Shown here: positions 12,375-22,800 of the stretch, piece after piece
Numbering within the stretch: position 1 is the stretch's first letter
Layout of the letters: each line of letters starts with the position of its first letter
Assembly: GCA_958496175.1 (NCBI GenBank)
Contig: OY292276.1
Span: forward strand, 34,864,449 to 34,928,448
Origin: Sisyra terminalis
Taxonomy: Eukaryota; Arthropoda; Insecta; Neuroptera; Sisyridae
DNA length: 64,000 nucleotides
Direction: 5' to 3'
Notes under the pieces: model-generated
What the model was told of the DNA's origin: nothing
What the model saw: the letters and a program-made list of their open reading frames with translations, nothing else
Databases searched by the model: none
Program-made: the position numbers and the translations under genes

Positions 12375-13932
12375 ATGCAATGGAAAATATTTGCTTATAA
12401 TGATTTTTCTGGTAAGTTAGAATTAATATTCAATTTAATTCAAACATCTTCGTAATGTTTAATAAAACAAAACGTCTGTTAAGTTTTTATTCCTTTTATC
12501 GCTATTAAGAATTGTAAAGCCATTTTTTTCTCCTTCACATCATTGAAACAATTTTATTTTATTTTATATAGGTTTGCGCTCAAAGAAAAGAAAAATTGGG
12601 AAACCAATATTTTGTAATAGTTAAGTTTTGCAGTTGCTTAAAATTAATTGCAATTATGTGTTGAATTGAGTCCCAATCTAAATTAACTTAATCTTTTAAA
12701 TTTAAAATTGGCTTAAAATTTCTTTATTACTATTTTTAGGTTCATATAGGTAACTATAGTAATTACAAATAAATATATTTATTCAAAAAAAAAACTGGGT
12801 GGCCATGAATTCTGGCCCTAACTGCCTGTAATGTAATTTGTATATGGTCCTTATAATAATAATTTAAGTTATTTTTTGGGCCCAAAGTACGTTAGGCTCT
12901 AGGTACCAAAGGGGCAAGCGACCAAAGCGTTATATAATATTACACGGAGCAAAAGGACTGTGCAAAAGAAAGTTAAAAATTTTTTTTCTTATATGAAAAA
13001 ACGTGCAATATAAAGTTTGTATTAACGAGCAATTGGGCCAGAATTCATGGCCACCCATACTTTTTTTGAATAAATATATGTAATTGCCATAGTTACCCAT
13101 ATGAAATTTATAAAATTAGTAAATATTTATTCAAAAAAAAGTATGGATGGCCATGAATTCTGGCCCAATTGCTCGTTAATACAAACTTTATATTGCACGT
13201 TTTTTCATATAAGAAAAAAAAATTTTAACTTTCTTTTGCACAGTCCTTTTGCTCCGTGTAATATTATATAACGCTTTGGTCGCTTGCCCCTTTGGTACCT
13301 AGAGCCTAACGTACTTTGGGCCCAAAAAATAACTTAAATTATTATTATAAGGACCATATACAAATTACATTACAGGCAGTTAGGGCCAGAACTCATGGCC
13401 AACCATTTTTTTTTTTTAATATTTTGAAAAAATATATCCATTCGTAATTACCTAATTACCCAAATGAATTTTGAAATAATATACGCAAATTTTATATTTA
13501 AAAGCCATATATTGTATACAATTAATTTAGATTAGTACTCTGTTTAATATGTAAAACTAATAATATGAAAGCAACAATTAAACTTCATTGTATCAAACAA
13601 AATTATTCAAAAGAAAAAATTGTTTAAATTTGTCTATTCATAATGAAAAAAATATAATGTGATAGAATAAAGCTTTACTAATATGAAGTAGAAATAGTTT
13701 TTCAATATTCAAAATATTGTTTTTTAGAATACGAACAATTATTATATCAATGAACATATTACAATCTTAATAACTTTAAATTGAACTTTTAGATCTTAAC
13801 TCCACTGCCATTGAATTATCCCAACCCGAAAATTACGAAGACGTCGAAGAATCATATCCTCAAGATGTACTAATAACAGAAAGACAGTCTCAATCAGCAC
13901 CGGATAAGAGTAATGGGGAACAAAATAAATGA
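12375..13932 (+). CDS. Possible two-exon small gene inside the hAT element
   Basis: The proposed exons are 12375-12411 and 13814-13932. The first opens with ATG, reads MQWKIFAYNDFS and ends at a strong GTAAGT donor. The second follows a TTTTAG acceptor, keeps the reading phase, is rich in Glu/Ser/Gln (LNSTAIELSQPENYEDVEES and onward) and ends in TGA, giving 59 aa. The frame stays open upstream of the ATG only to a TGA at 12342, before which another open segment lies in the same frame. The first exon could therefore be the tail of a decayed larger frame such as a transposase. The intron holds the large inverted repeat. I do not recognise the product. It could be the 3' end of a degenerate transposon gene, a captured host fragment or chance. 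Confidence 0.28.
12776..13425. repeat. Near-perfect inverted repeat: two head-to-head MITE copies
   Basis: Arms of about 300 bp (12776-13079 and 13121-13425) surround a ~41-bp spacer. They read as essentially exact reverse complements over their central 260 bp, including the block GTACGTTAGGCTCTAGGTAC. Each arm is itself bounded by a short inverted end, GGGTGGCCATGAATTCTGGC. The structure is therefore two copies of one MITE in opposite orientation rather than a simple palindrome. A related TTCATATAGGTAACTATAG block extends the similarity out to about 12741 on the left and near 13470 on the right. If transcribed it would fold into a long hairpin. Confidence 0.85.
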
Positions 13933-14751
13933 ACTGTAGGAACTACAGAAGACTAAATTATAAACTGGAAACAGTATTTCGCAAACAGAGAAAAACAGCT
14001 CTGCTATTGTTTTTGAGAAGATACATTATTCGAACTTGCTACGTATTGTTAACGTATATCGTTTTTCATCAAATATAAATGCTCTATAACCAGGAGTCAT
14101 ACCTTACTATATTTCTTAATTTGAAATACTTATTTTGAAATGGTTCTAATGACACGAACGGATTTGTGGTTTCGTTTGATGAAATGAGTAATGTGGCAGG
14201 TTTTTATTACAATAGTAAAAGATCATATATCTTCGGTTTTGAAGATAATATGAACCAAGATGAAAATCTGAGTTTTTGATCAAAGTCTAAAAGCCAAAAT
14301 TACTTATATTTCTTATATTTTTCAGTTGCAGACAGTTTATTAATTGTTATTCTTTAGCTGATATTTAAAATATTTATCATGTTTACTATCTTAAAACTTT
14401 GTATAAGTAACATTATTTATTTATAATTGATTATATTTATTAAATTTGATTATCATTAAATAAAATAGCTTTTTGTATTCTTTATTTTCAGATATCTAAT
14501 TATAATATATTTTCATGTTCATGATTGATAATTAAAAATTAGCAATGATTCAAACCATTACTATAGAGTTGTATAAATGTATCAGTTCCTTGTACCAAAT
14601 CGTGTCAGACGTTCTAGAGAAAATGGTCACTAACAATGAACTAGAAACGACGGCCCTGGCCCTTCTTTTTGGCCACATTTACGCATAGAGTGCAGACACC
14701 CTGTCTTCTGCTGTAATCATAAAAAAGTCAAACTAAAAAAACAAATTTAAA

Positions 14752-15821
14752 ATGGAAGCAGGTATGTTAACTTTTTATAATAACTTTAATTGAATTCATA
14801 AATCCTTATTATTGTTAAATTTTAGATAATAATTTACTTTTAAAAGCAATACAAAACCTATTGTGTCATGTTAAAATTGGCGACCACGAAGATATTGTGT
14901 TACCATTTTGTTTTGAACTTACATGGGAATATCTACAGAAAAAAATTCAATCAAAACGATTGCATTTAACGTCTTCAGTAGTAGCAGACATTATTATTAA
15001 ATGGTTGGAAAAACATGAGTATTTAACTAAAGAATATTGCTTAAGTTTTTTAGGTTACCTGCAGTTGTTAAGTAAGTTTTCCATAATTTCTAATGTTAAG
15101 AACTTTTAAAATAATTTGAAACTTAATTTTAGTGGTGGCTCGATACAATTACCGGATATCTGAGTGGCAAGCTTTTAAATTGCGCGGACAAATAGAGGAG
15201 TGTGAAACGGATGTAGAAATATTTCAGAATAATATAAATTATTTATTCCAAAATACCAATTACGAAGGCTTTGTAACCATAGACGAAAATAGAATTTGGC
15301 TACAAATTAAAAAAAAGAATACACCTAACCAGCGTGGCCTCTTTTTCTCATATACCATTGGAACAAAATATGTGTTTGGGAGTAAATCAACGTTTCCGGT
15401 AGAGTTGCGCCAAAAACTATGTTCACTATTAAGTTTCAACGATTTAGAACCTCGGCCCTTGAGTGGCAAAAATTTAAATGAATTATACAAACTAATTGAA
15501 ATGAAAAAACAAAGAAAACTCGACATAGATCAACAGTTGGAATACAAAGAACCAACAGAATTTCCTTGCATAGAACAAATACGAGATTTCACCCAAAAAC
15601 AAAGTCGGCATGAATTTGCAGAGGCACTGTTTGGTGAAGTACCACCAGCTATAAATAAAATTAAAGTAAAAAAGAATGGAATTACCATGGAAATCAAAGC
15701 AAAAAATGTCTTAGAAAGTATAAAAGAGTGTATTGTTGAAGAGGTGTTTCCAGTAGATGCAGCTTGGTTAATGGATGTAGCTACCACTCTAGATACAGAA
15801 TATTGTTTCGAAGATGATTGA
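14752..15821 (+). CDS. CENP-N: Centromere protein N homologue (CENP-N/Chl4 family)
   Basis: Exons 14752-14761, 14826-15071 and 15133-15821, joined at GTATGT/TTTAG and GTAAGT/TTTTAG sites, both in phase 1, give 314 aa (human CENP-N is 339). CENP-N is a CCAN subunit. Its N-terminal helical pyrin-like domain recognises the CENP-A nucleosome and its C-terminal part pairs with CENP-L. The order of conserved blocks matches the family: an N-terminal helical region with ADIIIKWLEKHEYL; WQAFKLRG followed by an acidic stretch and DVEIFQNNI; the strand pair FVTIDENRIWLQI; FFSYTIGTKYVF; and a C-terminal FAEALFGEVPPAINKIKVK motif. The ten-base first exon codes only MEA plus one base. The start is the first ATG after the transposon-proximal leader. 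The assignment rests on remembered family sequence, and similarity is modest but ordered over the whole length. An AATAAA lies 140 bp downstream. Confidence 0.8.
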
Positions 15822-15960
15822 AAATAATTGTAAATGTCAAATAGTTACTAATGAAATCATATTTAAGACTGTTTTAAAATATATATTTTATAATATTTAA
15901 TTCCATAATCCCTGTTTTGTAAAAATTGATGAAAATAATAAGTTTCTTTTAATTCTAATT

Positions 15961-15966
15961 AATAAA
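15961..15966 (+). terminator. Polyadenylation signal candidate for the CENP-N gene
   Basis: This is the first AATAAA downstream of the stop codon at 15821, about 140 bp away. It suits a short 3' UTR that ends before the palindromic element at 16196. Confidence 0.5.
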
Positions 15967-16195
15967 AGCAATATTTTTTTAATCAAAGCGTGAGATAAGA
16001 AAAATTAGTTTAAGAATTGAACTCCAATTTTGGAAGAATTATTTAGTCAATAAGTAACAAAATAAACAACTCAATAATATAAATCAAAATGTATAAGTTG
16101 TTTATTAATCGTTTTAAATAAAGTGCAAATTAATTTTAATTTTTAAGACACTGATTCTTCTTATATGAGTATAAGAATATATAAAGTATATAGTA

Positions 16196-17217
16196 GGGTG
16201 ATTTTTTTTTTTACTTTTTTTTTTGGTCCCATCGTGAAATTTTGTTGGAAATTCCAAAAAAAAAAAAATCTCTGAAAGTTTGAGCCCTTAATATTAATTT
16301 TAAGTCCTCGACCAAGACGTGTAAAGATTTCCCATTGAAAATACATGGAAACTTTGATTTTTTATTTTTGAATTTCTATATCTCAGCGCCATTTCATGGG
16401 ATCGTTTTTACCGAAGATGGTTTTTTCTCAGAATTAAACGCTCTACAAAAGTGCCCATTGCGACAAAGTTGTAACTCACACCAGTGAGGTAGTACGGGCC
16501 ACTGAACCTGATTTTTTCATAAAATTCGCGTTTTTTTTTGCATTTATCTCGTAAATAACAAGAGCTACGGAAAAATTATAAATGAAAAACTTGTAGAGAA
16601 TTTGATTTCCTACAAAAAAGGTCCTGTAGACCAAATCGCTAAGATCAATATTAAACGAGATATTAAGTTTATATCAATATATTTTTTTTATATCAATTTA
16701 TAAGTTTATATAAGTTTAAATCAATGATCGGCAAAAATTTCACAGAAAAATTAATTCAAGGCTTAATATCTCGTTTAATATTGATCTTAGCGATTTGGTC
16801 TACAGAACCTTTTTTGTAGGAAATCAAATTCTCTACAAGTTTTTCATTTATAATTTTTCCGTAGCTCTTGTTATTTACGAGATAAATGCAAAAAAAACGC
16901 GAATTTTATGAAAAAGTCAGGTTCAGTGGCCCGTACTACCTCACCGGTGTGAGTTACGACTTTGTCGCAATGGGCACTTTTGTAGAGCGTTTAATTCTGA
17001 GAAAAAACCGATCCCATAAAATGCCGCTGAGATATAGAAATTCAAAAATAAAAAATCAAAGTTTCCATGTATTTTCAATGGGAAATCTTTACACGTCTTG
17101 GTCGAGGACTTAAAATTAATATTAAGGGTTCAAACTTTCAGAGATTTTTTTTTTTGGTATTTCCAACAAAATTTCACGATGGGACCAAAAAAAAAAAAGT
17201 AAAAAAAAAAATCACCC
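16196..17217. mobile_element. 1-kb palindromic (foldback-like) element
   Basis: The arms, 16196-16667 and about 16761-17217, are near-exact inverted copies with only scattered differences (for example CACCAGTGAGG against CACCGGTGTGA). They are separated by a ~93-bp AT-rich spacer. The ends read GGGTGATTTTTTTTT and its reverse complement. A TA dinucleotide flanks each end, and TATATAGTA occurs close to both sides. The frames at 16161-16346, 16886-17113, 17067-17267 and 17174-17386 come wholly or partly from the arms and are not coding. The superfamily is unresolved; TA flanks would fit Tc1/mariner-type integration. Confidence 0.85.
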
Positions 17218-17335
17218 TAGTATATAGTATAGGGTTCAAGATTTTAAACATCGTAAAACACCATTGATGACTAGTCCCAATCAAGTGTGGTAGCCATTCA
17301 CTAAAATTATGGAAATTAAATAATAAATTAAAGCT

Positions 17336-17565
17336 TCCACTCAAGTCCCTTTTAGAACAGTCAAATCTGGCAACATTGTATTGCATTCCTACTTTGTTTT
17401 TTATTCTATTCGCGATTTTTTTTGTTAAATCAATTCTAATTTGGTATAATTTTCTCTTTTGTGACTAAACTTTCATTGAGGATCGATTTATTCGCGAAAT
17501 AAATTAAAAGTAAAGTTAAAAATGCAACGTTGCCAGATTTGGCTGTTTTAAAAGTGACTTGAGCC
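17336..17565. mobile_element. Long-TIR MITE, CTCAAGTCCC family (copy 1)
   Basis: A ~230-bp element whose ends are extended inverted repeats. The left starts CTCAAGTCCCTTTTAGAACA and passes through CAAATCTGGCAACATTG and TTTTTTATTCTATTCGCGA. The right carries the complementary TTATTCGCGAA, AATGCAACGTTGCCAGATTT and AAAAGTGACTTGAG blocks. About eleven full or partial copies occur in this window. There is no coding capacity. Confidence 0.75.
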
Positions 17566-18082
17566 CAAACAATAATACAAACTCAATGTAAACTTATAGG
17601 CAATTCTATGATTATACACAATATGTAACCATGTTTTTTAAATCCCACCCACTGGTCAGTTCTCAATACAGATTCCCAATAAGGATAAAATTAACAATCT
17701 GAATCATATTCGGATAGTTACTCTCTCAAGACGCATAGATGTATCGATATTTTTTGAAATATCTGATATTCTTTTTCGGAATAGTCATCTTAGCTATTCG
17801 TCCATCAACAGGCGTAAGACTACATGAGGCTTAATTTTTTCTTTGATTTGGCACTGAAACTCTTGCAAGTGACTAAGCTGGCTGTGAATTGAGAATAGAA
17901 AATGGTATAAAAGATTTAGGGCGACAAAGAACATATCCTAATAGTAAATTCTAGCATCAGCTAGCACTAGAACAGCAAAGATTGCAGTTCCAAATGTATC
18001 GAGAAATCAAGCGACGTGTGTAACCTGTGTAGCGGTTGTGAAATACTGATATATAACTATAATATGTAAATGATATTTAACA

Positions 18083-18245
18083 AACCCTCGTTGTATAACT
18101 ACTAGGACTACTAATGTTTTTACAGACTCGAAGGTTTATAAAAAATCCATAAATAAAGAAATATTGAAAATTTACTCTTTGCAAAATTTGAACACAACAC
18201 TCACCAGTTTCAGAGCAGTCTTGACCTGCTCTTTCATCAGTAGAG
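18083..18245 (-). mobile_element. tRNA-derived SINE, diverged copy
   Basis: On the minus strand this copy has the SINE order seen elsewhere in the window: a tRNA-like head near 18195-18240, then a conserved body (TCTACTGATG...AAATTTTCAATATTTC...) and a tail equivalent to TAGTTATA. Box B is eroded. It is more diverged than the copies at 22397 and 47575. Confidence 0.5.
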
Positions 18246-18257
18246 ATATTTATATTG

Positions 18258-18487
18258 GTTCAAGTCCCTTTTAGGTCGGTCAATATCTGGCAACGTTGCA
18301 TTCTACTTTTTAACTTTGTTTTTTATTCTATTCGCGTATTTTTTATTAGTCCAATTTTCATATGGTATAGTTTTCTTTTTTGGGGCTGAATTTTTATTAT
18401 GGGTCGATTTATTCCCGGATTAAATTAAAAACAAAGTAGAAAATGCAACGTTGCTAAATATTAACCGAACTACAAGGGACTTGAGCC
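18258..18487. mobile_element. Long-TIR MITE, CTCAAGTCCC family (copy 2)
   Basis: The left end GTTCAAGTCCCTTTTAGGTC and the right end ACAAGGGACTTGAGCC frame paired CAATATCTGGCAACGTTGCA and AATGCAACGTTGC blocks. It lies immediately next to SINE fragments on both sides, so this 0.6-kb stretch is entirely repeat-derived. Confidence 0.75.
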
Positions 18488-18506
18488 TTAATTTTTACTA
18501 GGTTTT

Positions 18507-18640
18507 TACCGTCGTCGTATAACAACAAAAACCTTTAGCTACTCTAGGATCAATAAAAATTCATAAAGTGAGAATGAGAAGTGTTAAAAATTTACTCATC
18601 AGGAAGTTCGAACCCGATACCCCTAAGAGTTTCTTAGTGA
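18507..18640 (-). mobile_element. tRNA-derived SINE, partial
   Basis: Read on the minus strand, it retains the GGGTTCGAAC-type box B region, then the AAATTTT body and a degenerate tail ending in an ACGACGG sequence (CGACGGT in better copies). The box A end is missing or eroded. Confidence 0.45.
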
Positions 18641-19664
18641 TTTTATATTATACTATTCCTAATCAGGACTAATAATTTCTCACAATACATTATTAAAATT
18701 GATATTCTGAAAAAAACATGACGAGTTTTTGGGAATTTAAACATGAATTGTGAAAAAAGTTGATTTTCACAAATGATAGAAATTTATGTGTAAGAAGCCT
18801 CTGCAATACTGTTTCGATGTTTGATAACTGGGAAAAGATGGTTCGGTCGGAAAATATGGAAAATATTATTATAATCCTCAAAAAGACGTGTACTAATTCA
18901 TAATTTTAATTTCAAAAAAAAAATGTGAGAAAAGTTGATTTTCACAAACGATGAAAACATGGGTAAAAGGGAGGCTCAGTTTTGTTTTATTTTTATTAAT
19001 TAGGAAAATTGCGTCAAAATAGGTACAAATTAAGAAAAAAAAAAAAAATATTTTTTCTCGATTTTTGATTTGGGAGGAAAGTTCTGTTTATTTTTCTCTG
19101 ATTTTTCTTAAAGTTTTATTGTTGAATATTAATTTTCTAAATTTTCCTGGATTTTAGTCTTCATAAGTCGCGTAAAATTCTAGTTAGTTTCTTAACATCT
19201 TAGTATATCAATGACTAAATAATTAACTAACTACAACTAAATTTTTTTGTCCCAAACGAAACAAATTCTTTCATAAACCTCTACAAACGATTTCCCATCG
19301 ATTAGCAAAGGAAAATTCCGGAAAAGTTATACTTTAATTTTTTTTCGCCTAATCGGTATAGAGTCTGAAAATCAGCGCAGAAAATTTAAAAAAAATATCA
19401 TTAATATCATAATGAATATTAAAATATAACCGAATCAAATTTACAATTTCTTTACAATAGGTCGAGTCGATATATAACATCCTATATACAATAAATCATA
19501 CAAATGTATAAGTACTTGTATTTTATATCTACTTACTTAAAAAAAAGATATAAGTAAACCACGCACCCCTTCCTAATTAGAAGTAGTATTGGAATCGGTA
19601 CTGTGTGTATTACAACTACAATCAAAGATGTGAATCTGTATGCAATCTCAGCTGATATAATATT
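18641..19664. other. Intergenic, nothing recognised
   Basis: AT-rich DNA upstream of cueball. A GAAAAGTTGATTTTCACAAA block occurs twice (about 18755 and 18930), suggesting a small local duplication. No gene seen. Confidence 0.4.
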
Positions 19665-19811
19665 GTAGCCGTACGAAATGGATTTCCATTCATTTCGATG
19701 AAATACGCAGTCGGGAGCGCATGATTCGTGCGCACACAGCTCTCGAACACTTAATTTATAAAAATTTAATTTTCGGTGAAAATAATATATAATAATTACC
19801 ATTTACTAATC
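19665..19811 (+). promoter_or_regulatory. Probable cueball promoter and 5' leader
   Basis: A locally GC-richer stretch (about 19665-19745) with several CpGs precedes TATAAAAA at 19757-19764, about 50 bp before the start codon at 19812. Either a TATA-driven start very close to the ATG or an initiator in the CpG-richer part would fit. The transcription start cannot be fixed by eye. Confidence 0.35.
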
Positions 19812-22800
19812 ATGAGTGTAAAAATAAGTCTAGTGTTAACTTTGGTGCTTTATTTTTGTGTGACATCCACGTTTTCATGGGGTAAATCACATTAAACTTT
19901 CTATCAATGAATTTAAACTTAGAAAATAACAACTTAACCCTCTTAAACAAAGACAAAAAACACACTCTTACCTTGATAAGAAATAGCTGCCTCTTCTTCT
20001 ATTTGCGTCAATTAGTTATGATAACCACGTGAATTTTTACACTGTTAAGTTCATTTCATAATAGCAGATATTTTTAAACATATTTTATAATACAATTGTG
20101 ACATTAATTTTTAGTAGAAATTTAGGTCTAATTACTTTTTTTTCACATAATTTTGTTAGCTTTAACTTATATTTTTTTAAACCTAGAAAATTGATATTTT
20201 TCGGTGATATATTTTCAGTGTAACGTCCATCGTTCAATACCCCATAGTCACGTAGACCATATCGTTACCTAATTATCTATTTTTCAAAGGCTCGAAGAAT
20301 TTCAAATTGGTTTATGAAAATAATTAGATGCTATAATGTGTACTTGAACTTGAATGAAGTATAAGTTTTTTTTTACAAATACATTAGATTGGCAGCACAG
20401 TACGAAATTTCTGAATTTTAACAAATAATATGATAGTTTTATTGGATAGTATATAACAATTGAGATACACTAGTGTTTTAATGACTTAAAACTCAAAGAT
20501 TTTATGATGAAAGAAATAAGAGATAAATTTTCTTTTATTGATTAAAAATCTATAATATGTGAATATTATTTTTCCTTCTTAAATAGGAGTTTTCATAGGC
20601 ATATATAATGTTATATGATATTGTAATATTGAACTTGATTTTTTAAAAAAAATGTTTATTTAGTGATATGCGAAATGATAAATGAATCTTCAAATTTTTA
20701 TACAATGTTTTTTATATTTTATCTAGAAACTTGAGTGGTTGCTGAGAATAATTGCTTTTTTCAATAATTAAGTACCTATATTTTGTATTTTTTTTAAGAG
20801 TCATAGTTAAGGTCATCGCTTATTATGTTTAACAATTCAATGCAAATTATTTTTTATTCTTCCTCCTAATTTATCGCTAGTTATATATTCTATGACGATT
20901 GATTTTGAAGTTGAAATTAATAACGAATCAAGAAGACGTCATTACGTAACTTTTTGTTTAGGTTTTATTTTTACAATCGTGATAAGCTTCTTAAATAGTG
21001 GACCACTGTGTCATTAGAATGCCCTCAATAAATTTTCGACAAAAAATTTCAATGATAAAAATAACTAATTTTAAAAAATTATAAATCTACTTACCCTTTT
21101 TGTTAAATTAAAAATTTGCACTGATCTGAAAATAAAATCCCAGTTCATACCCCTTTTAGGAATGTCAAAATCTGGCAACGTTGCATTTTCTACTTAAATT
21201 CGCCAATAAATCAGTCTATAATGAAAATAAAGCCATAAAAGAAACAATTACACCATATTTGAATTGAATTAACAAAAATATCGAATACAATAAAAAGCAA
21301 CGTTGCCTGATTTTGATGTCCTAAAAGAGTACATGAGCCAAAATCCCTTTATTTTTGCATGATTCTTTTAGATTTGTCGCTTCTGAAGTAATATTTGCTA
21401 AAACATATGTAATACATTTATTTTTTACAAATCATATTTTTTCAAATATTATATATTATATATATATTATATATTTATATATTATATTATTATATTATAT
21501 TATAATATATTATTATTATATTATATTATATTATTATTTATATATTATATATTTATATATATTATATATTATATATATATTATATTTTTATATTTTAACA
21601 AATAATATTTATTAATGATAGTAAAAATGTTACAATAAATCTATGAAATTCATCAATAAAATAGTCAAAGAAAATATCTGATTACATTGTTCAAATTGTT
21701 TCGTATTTTTTATACTTTTTTTTTTACTTCTTTCATGACAAAAATTTGTAAGCGTATTTCTTCGGACCATTTTCCATTGTACCATATTTTGTCCGCAGAG
21801 AAATGCCAATGATACTGTCCGTGGAATTTAATGTATGAATTTAAGGTCAAAAATTTTGGCAACCACTGTTTTATATTGCACTGGTAAAACCACTATAGTA
21901 CATAATTGGATATGGCACTAACATTTTCGGGAAAGAAACCCAAGTTCGAATCAGAAAATATTTTAAGACACATTGCATTTTAAATTTTTATAAAAATAAT
22001 GTAATGAAATAATAAAAATATTCCGTAAGAATTATGTATGCCGTAATTAATAGATTGTTCTTTTACAAAACCACAAGTAAGTTTTAATATTATACGAGAT
22101 AAAAAAATAGAAACCAACATTCGCTCCATTAAAATCTCATCAATTATTATCTATAACTAGTAACTTCCCGTGAAATATTCATCGCCCAGCACTGACACAA
22201 CTGACAAATGGTAAAAATTGAATGAAAGCAAAATGACAGTTGAAACCATAACTACAATAAGCTAGTTCAAATTTGAGTTAATGATTGTATATCACTCACA
22301 CGTATGTGTTTACAATCTTTGTTCTCTCTCTTTATCGAAAAACATACGTTTGCCTATTATTATATTGATGATTTTAAACAATGATATCATTAGTGTACTG
22401 ATGACTGAGTGGTCAAAGTGATCGCTCCAAAACTAATTAGTGTTGGGTTCGAATCTCGCGAATCGAGCGAATTTTCGATATTTCTCGATTTACAGATTTT
22501 TCTTAGCTCTAGAACGTCTTGAACTGCTTAAAATCTTAGCAGTTATGAAGCGACGGTAAATACCTAAAAAAAAAAGATTTGTTTACAGACTTGTATTTTT
22601 AAAAAACCTTCCAATTCTTTGGAGTTTGGACCGTTTTACCTTGGGGTAAATTTTGTTTTTTAATTAATGTCTAGAAAATTAATTGATGTTACGAAAGCTA
22701 AAAAAACGGATAGGGAAAAATGAGTTATCCACAATTTTTAGTAGATTGAAGAAAATGTTTCAAAAATTGTTGATTTTAAAATCTAGTGGAACGGAAATAT

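Larger units (their letters stand above)
11700..14703. mobile_element. hAT-type transposon with perfect 8-bp TSD, 3,004 bp
   Basis: The left end reads CAGGGTGTCTGCACT and the right end is its exact reverse complement over 15 bp. Both sides are flanked by the identical octamer TCTTCTGC (11692-11699 and 14704-14711). Terminal CAGGG plus an 8-bp duplication is the signature of the hAT superfamily. Subterminal GGCCAAAAAG motifs occur near both ends. No full-length transposase frame (usually about 600 aa with BED finger and dimerisation domain) is present, so it looks non-autonomous or badly decayed. It contains a large inverted repeat (12776-13425) and a possible two-exon small gene. It lies between the probable promoter and the start codon of the CENP-N-like gene. 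Confidence 0.85.

Noticed and set aside
14861..15109. CENP-N exon 2 and exon 3 as two separate genes starting at TTG and GTG
   Set aside because: Both begin at non-ATG codons. They join in phase with an upstream ATG exon through clear GT-AG sites to give one family-length protein.
16161..17386. Four open frames (60-75 codons) including MYFQWEIFTRLGRGLK on both strands
   Set aside because: They come from the two arms of one palindromic element, which is why the same peptide appears twice in opposite orientation. No start context, splice or family support.
21355..21615. 86-codon frame rich in Tyr, Ile and Leu
   Set aside because: It is the translation of a (TA)n low-complexity tract.
22397..22470. 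Possible tRNA-Ser/Leu gene from box A and box B
   Set aside because: The same head is repeated at many loci with a constant non-tRNA body and tail, and the acceptor stem does not close. It is a SINE head.
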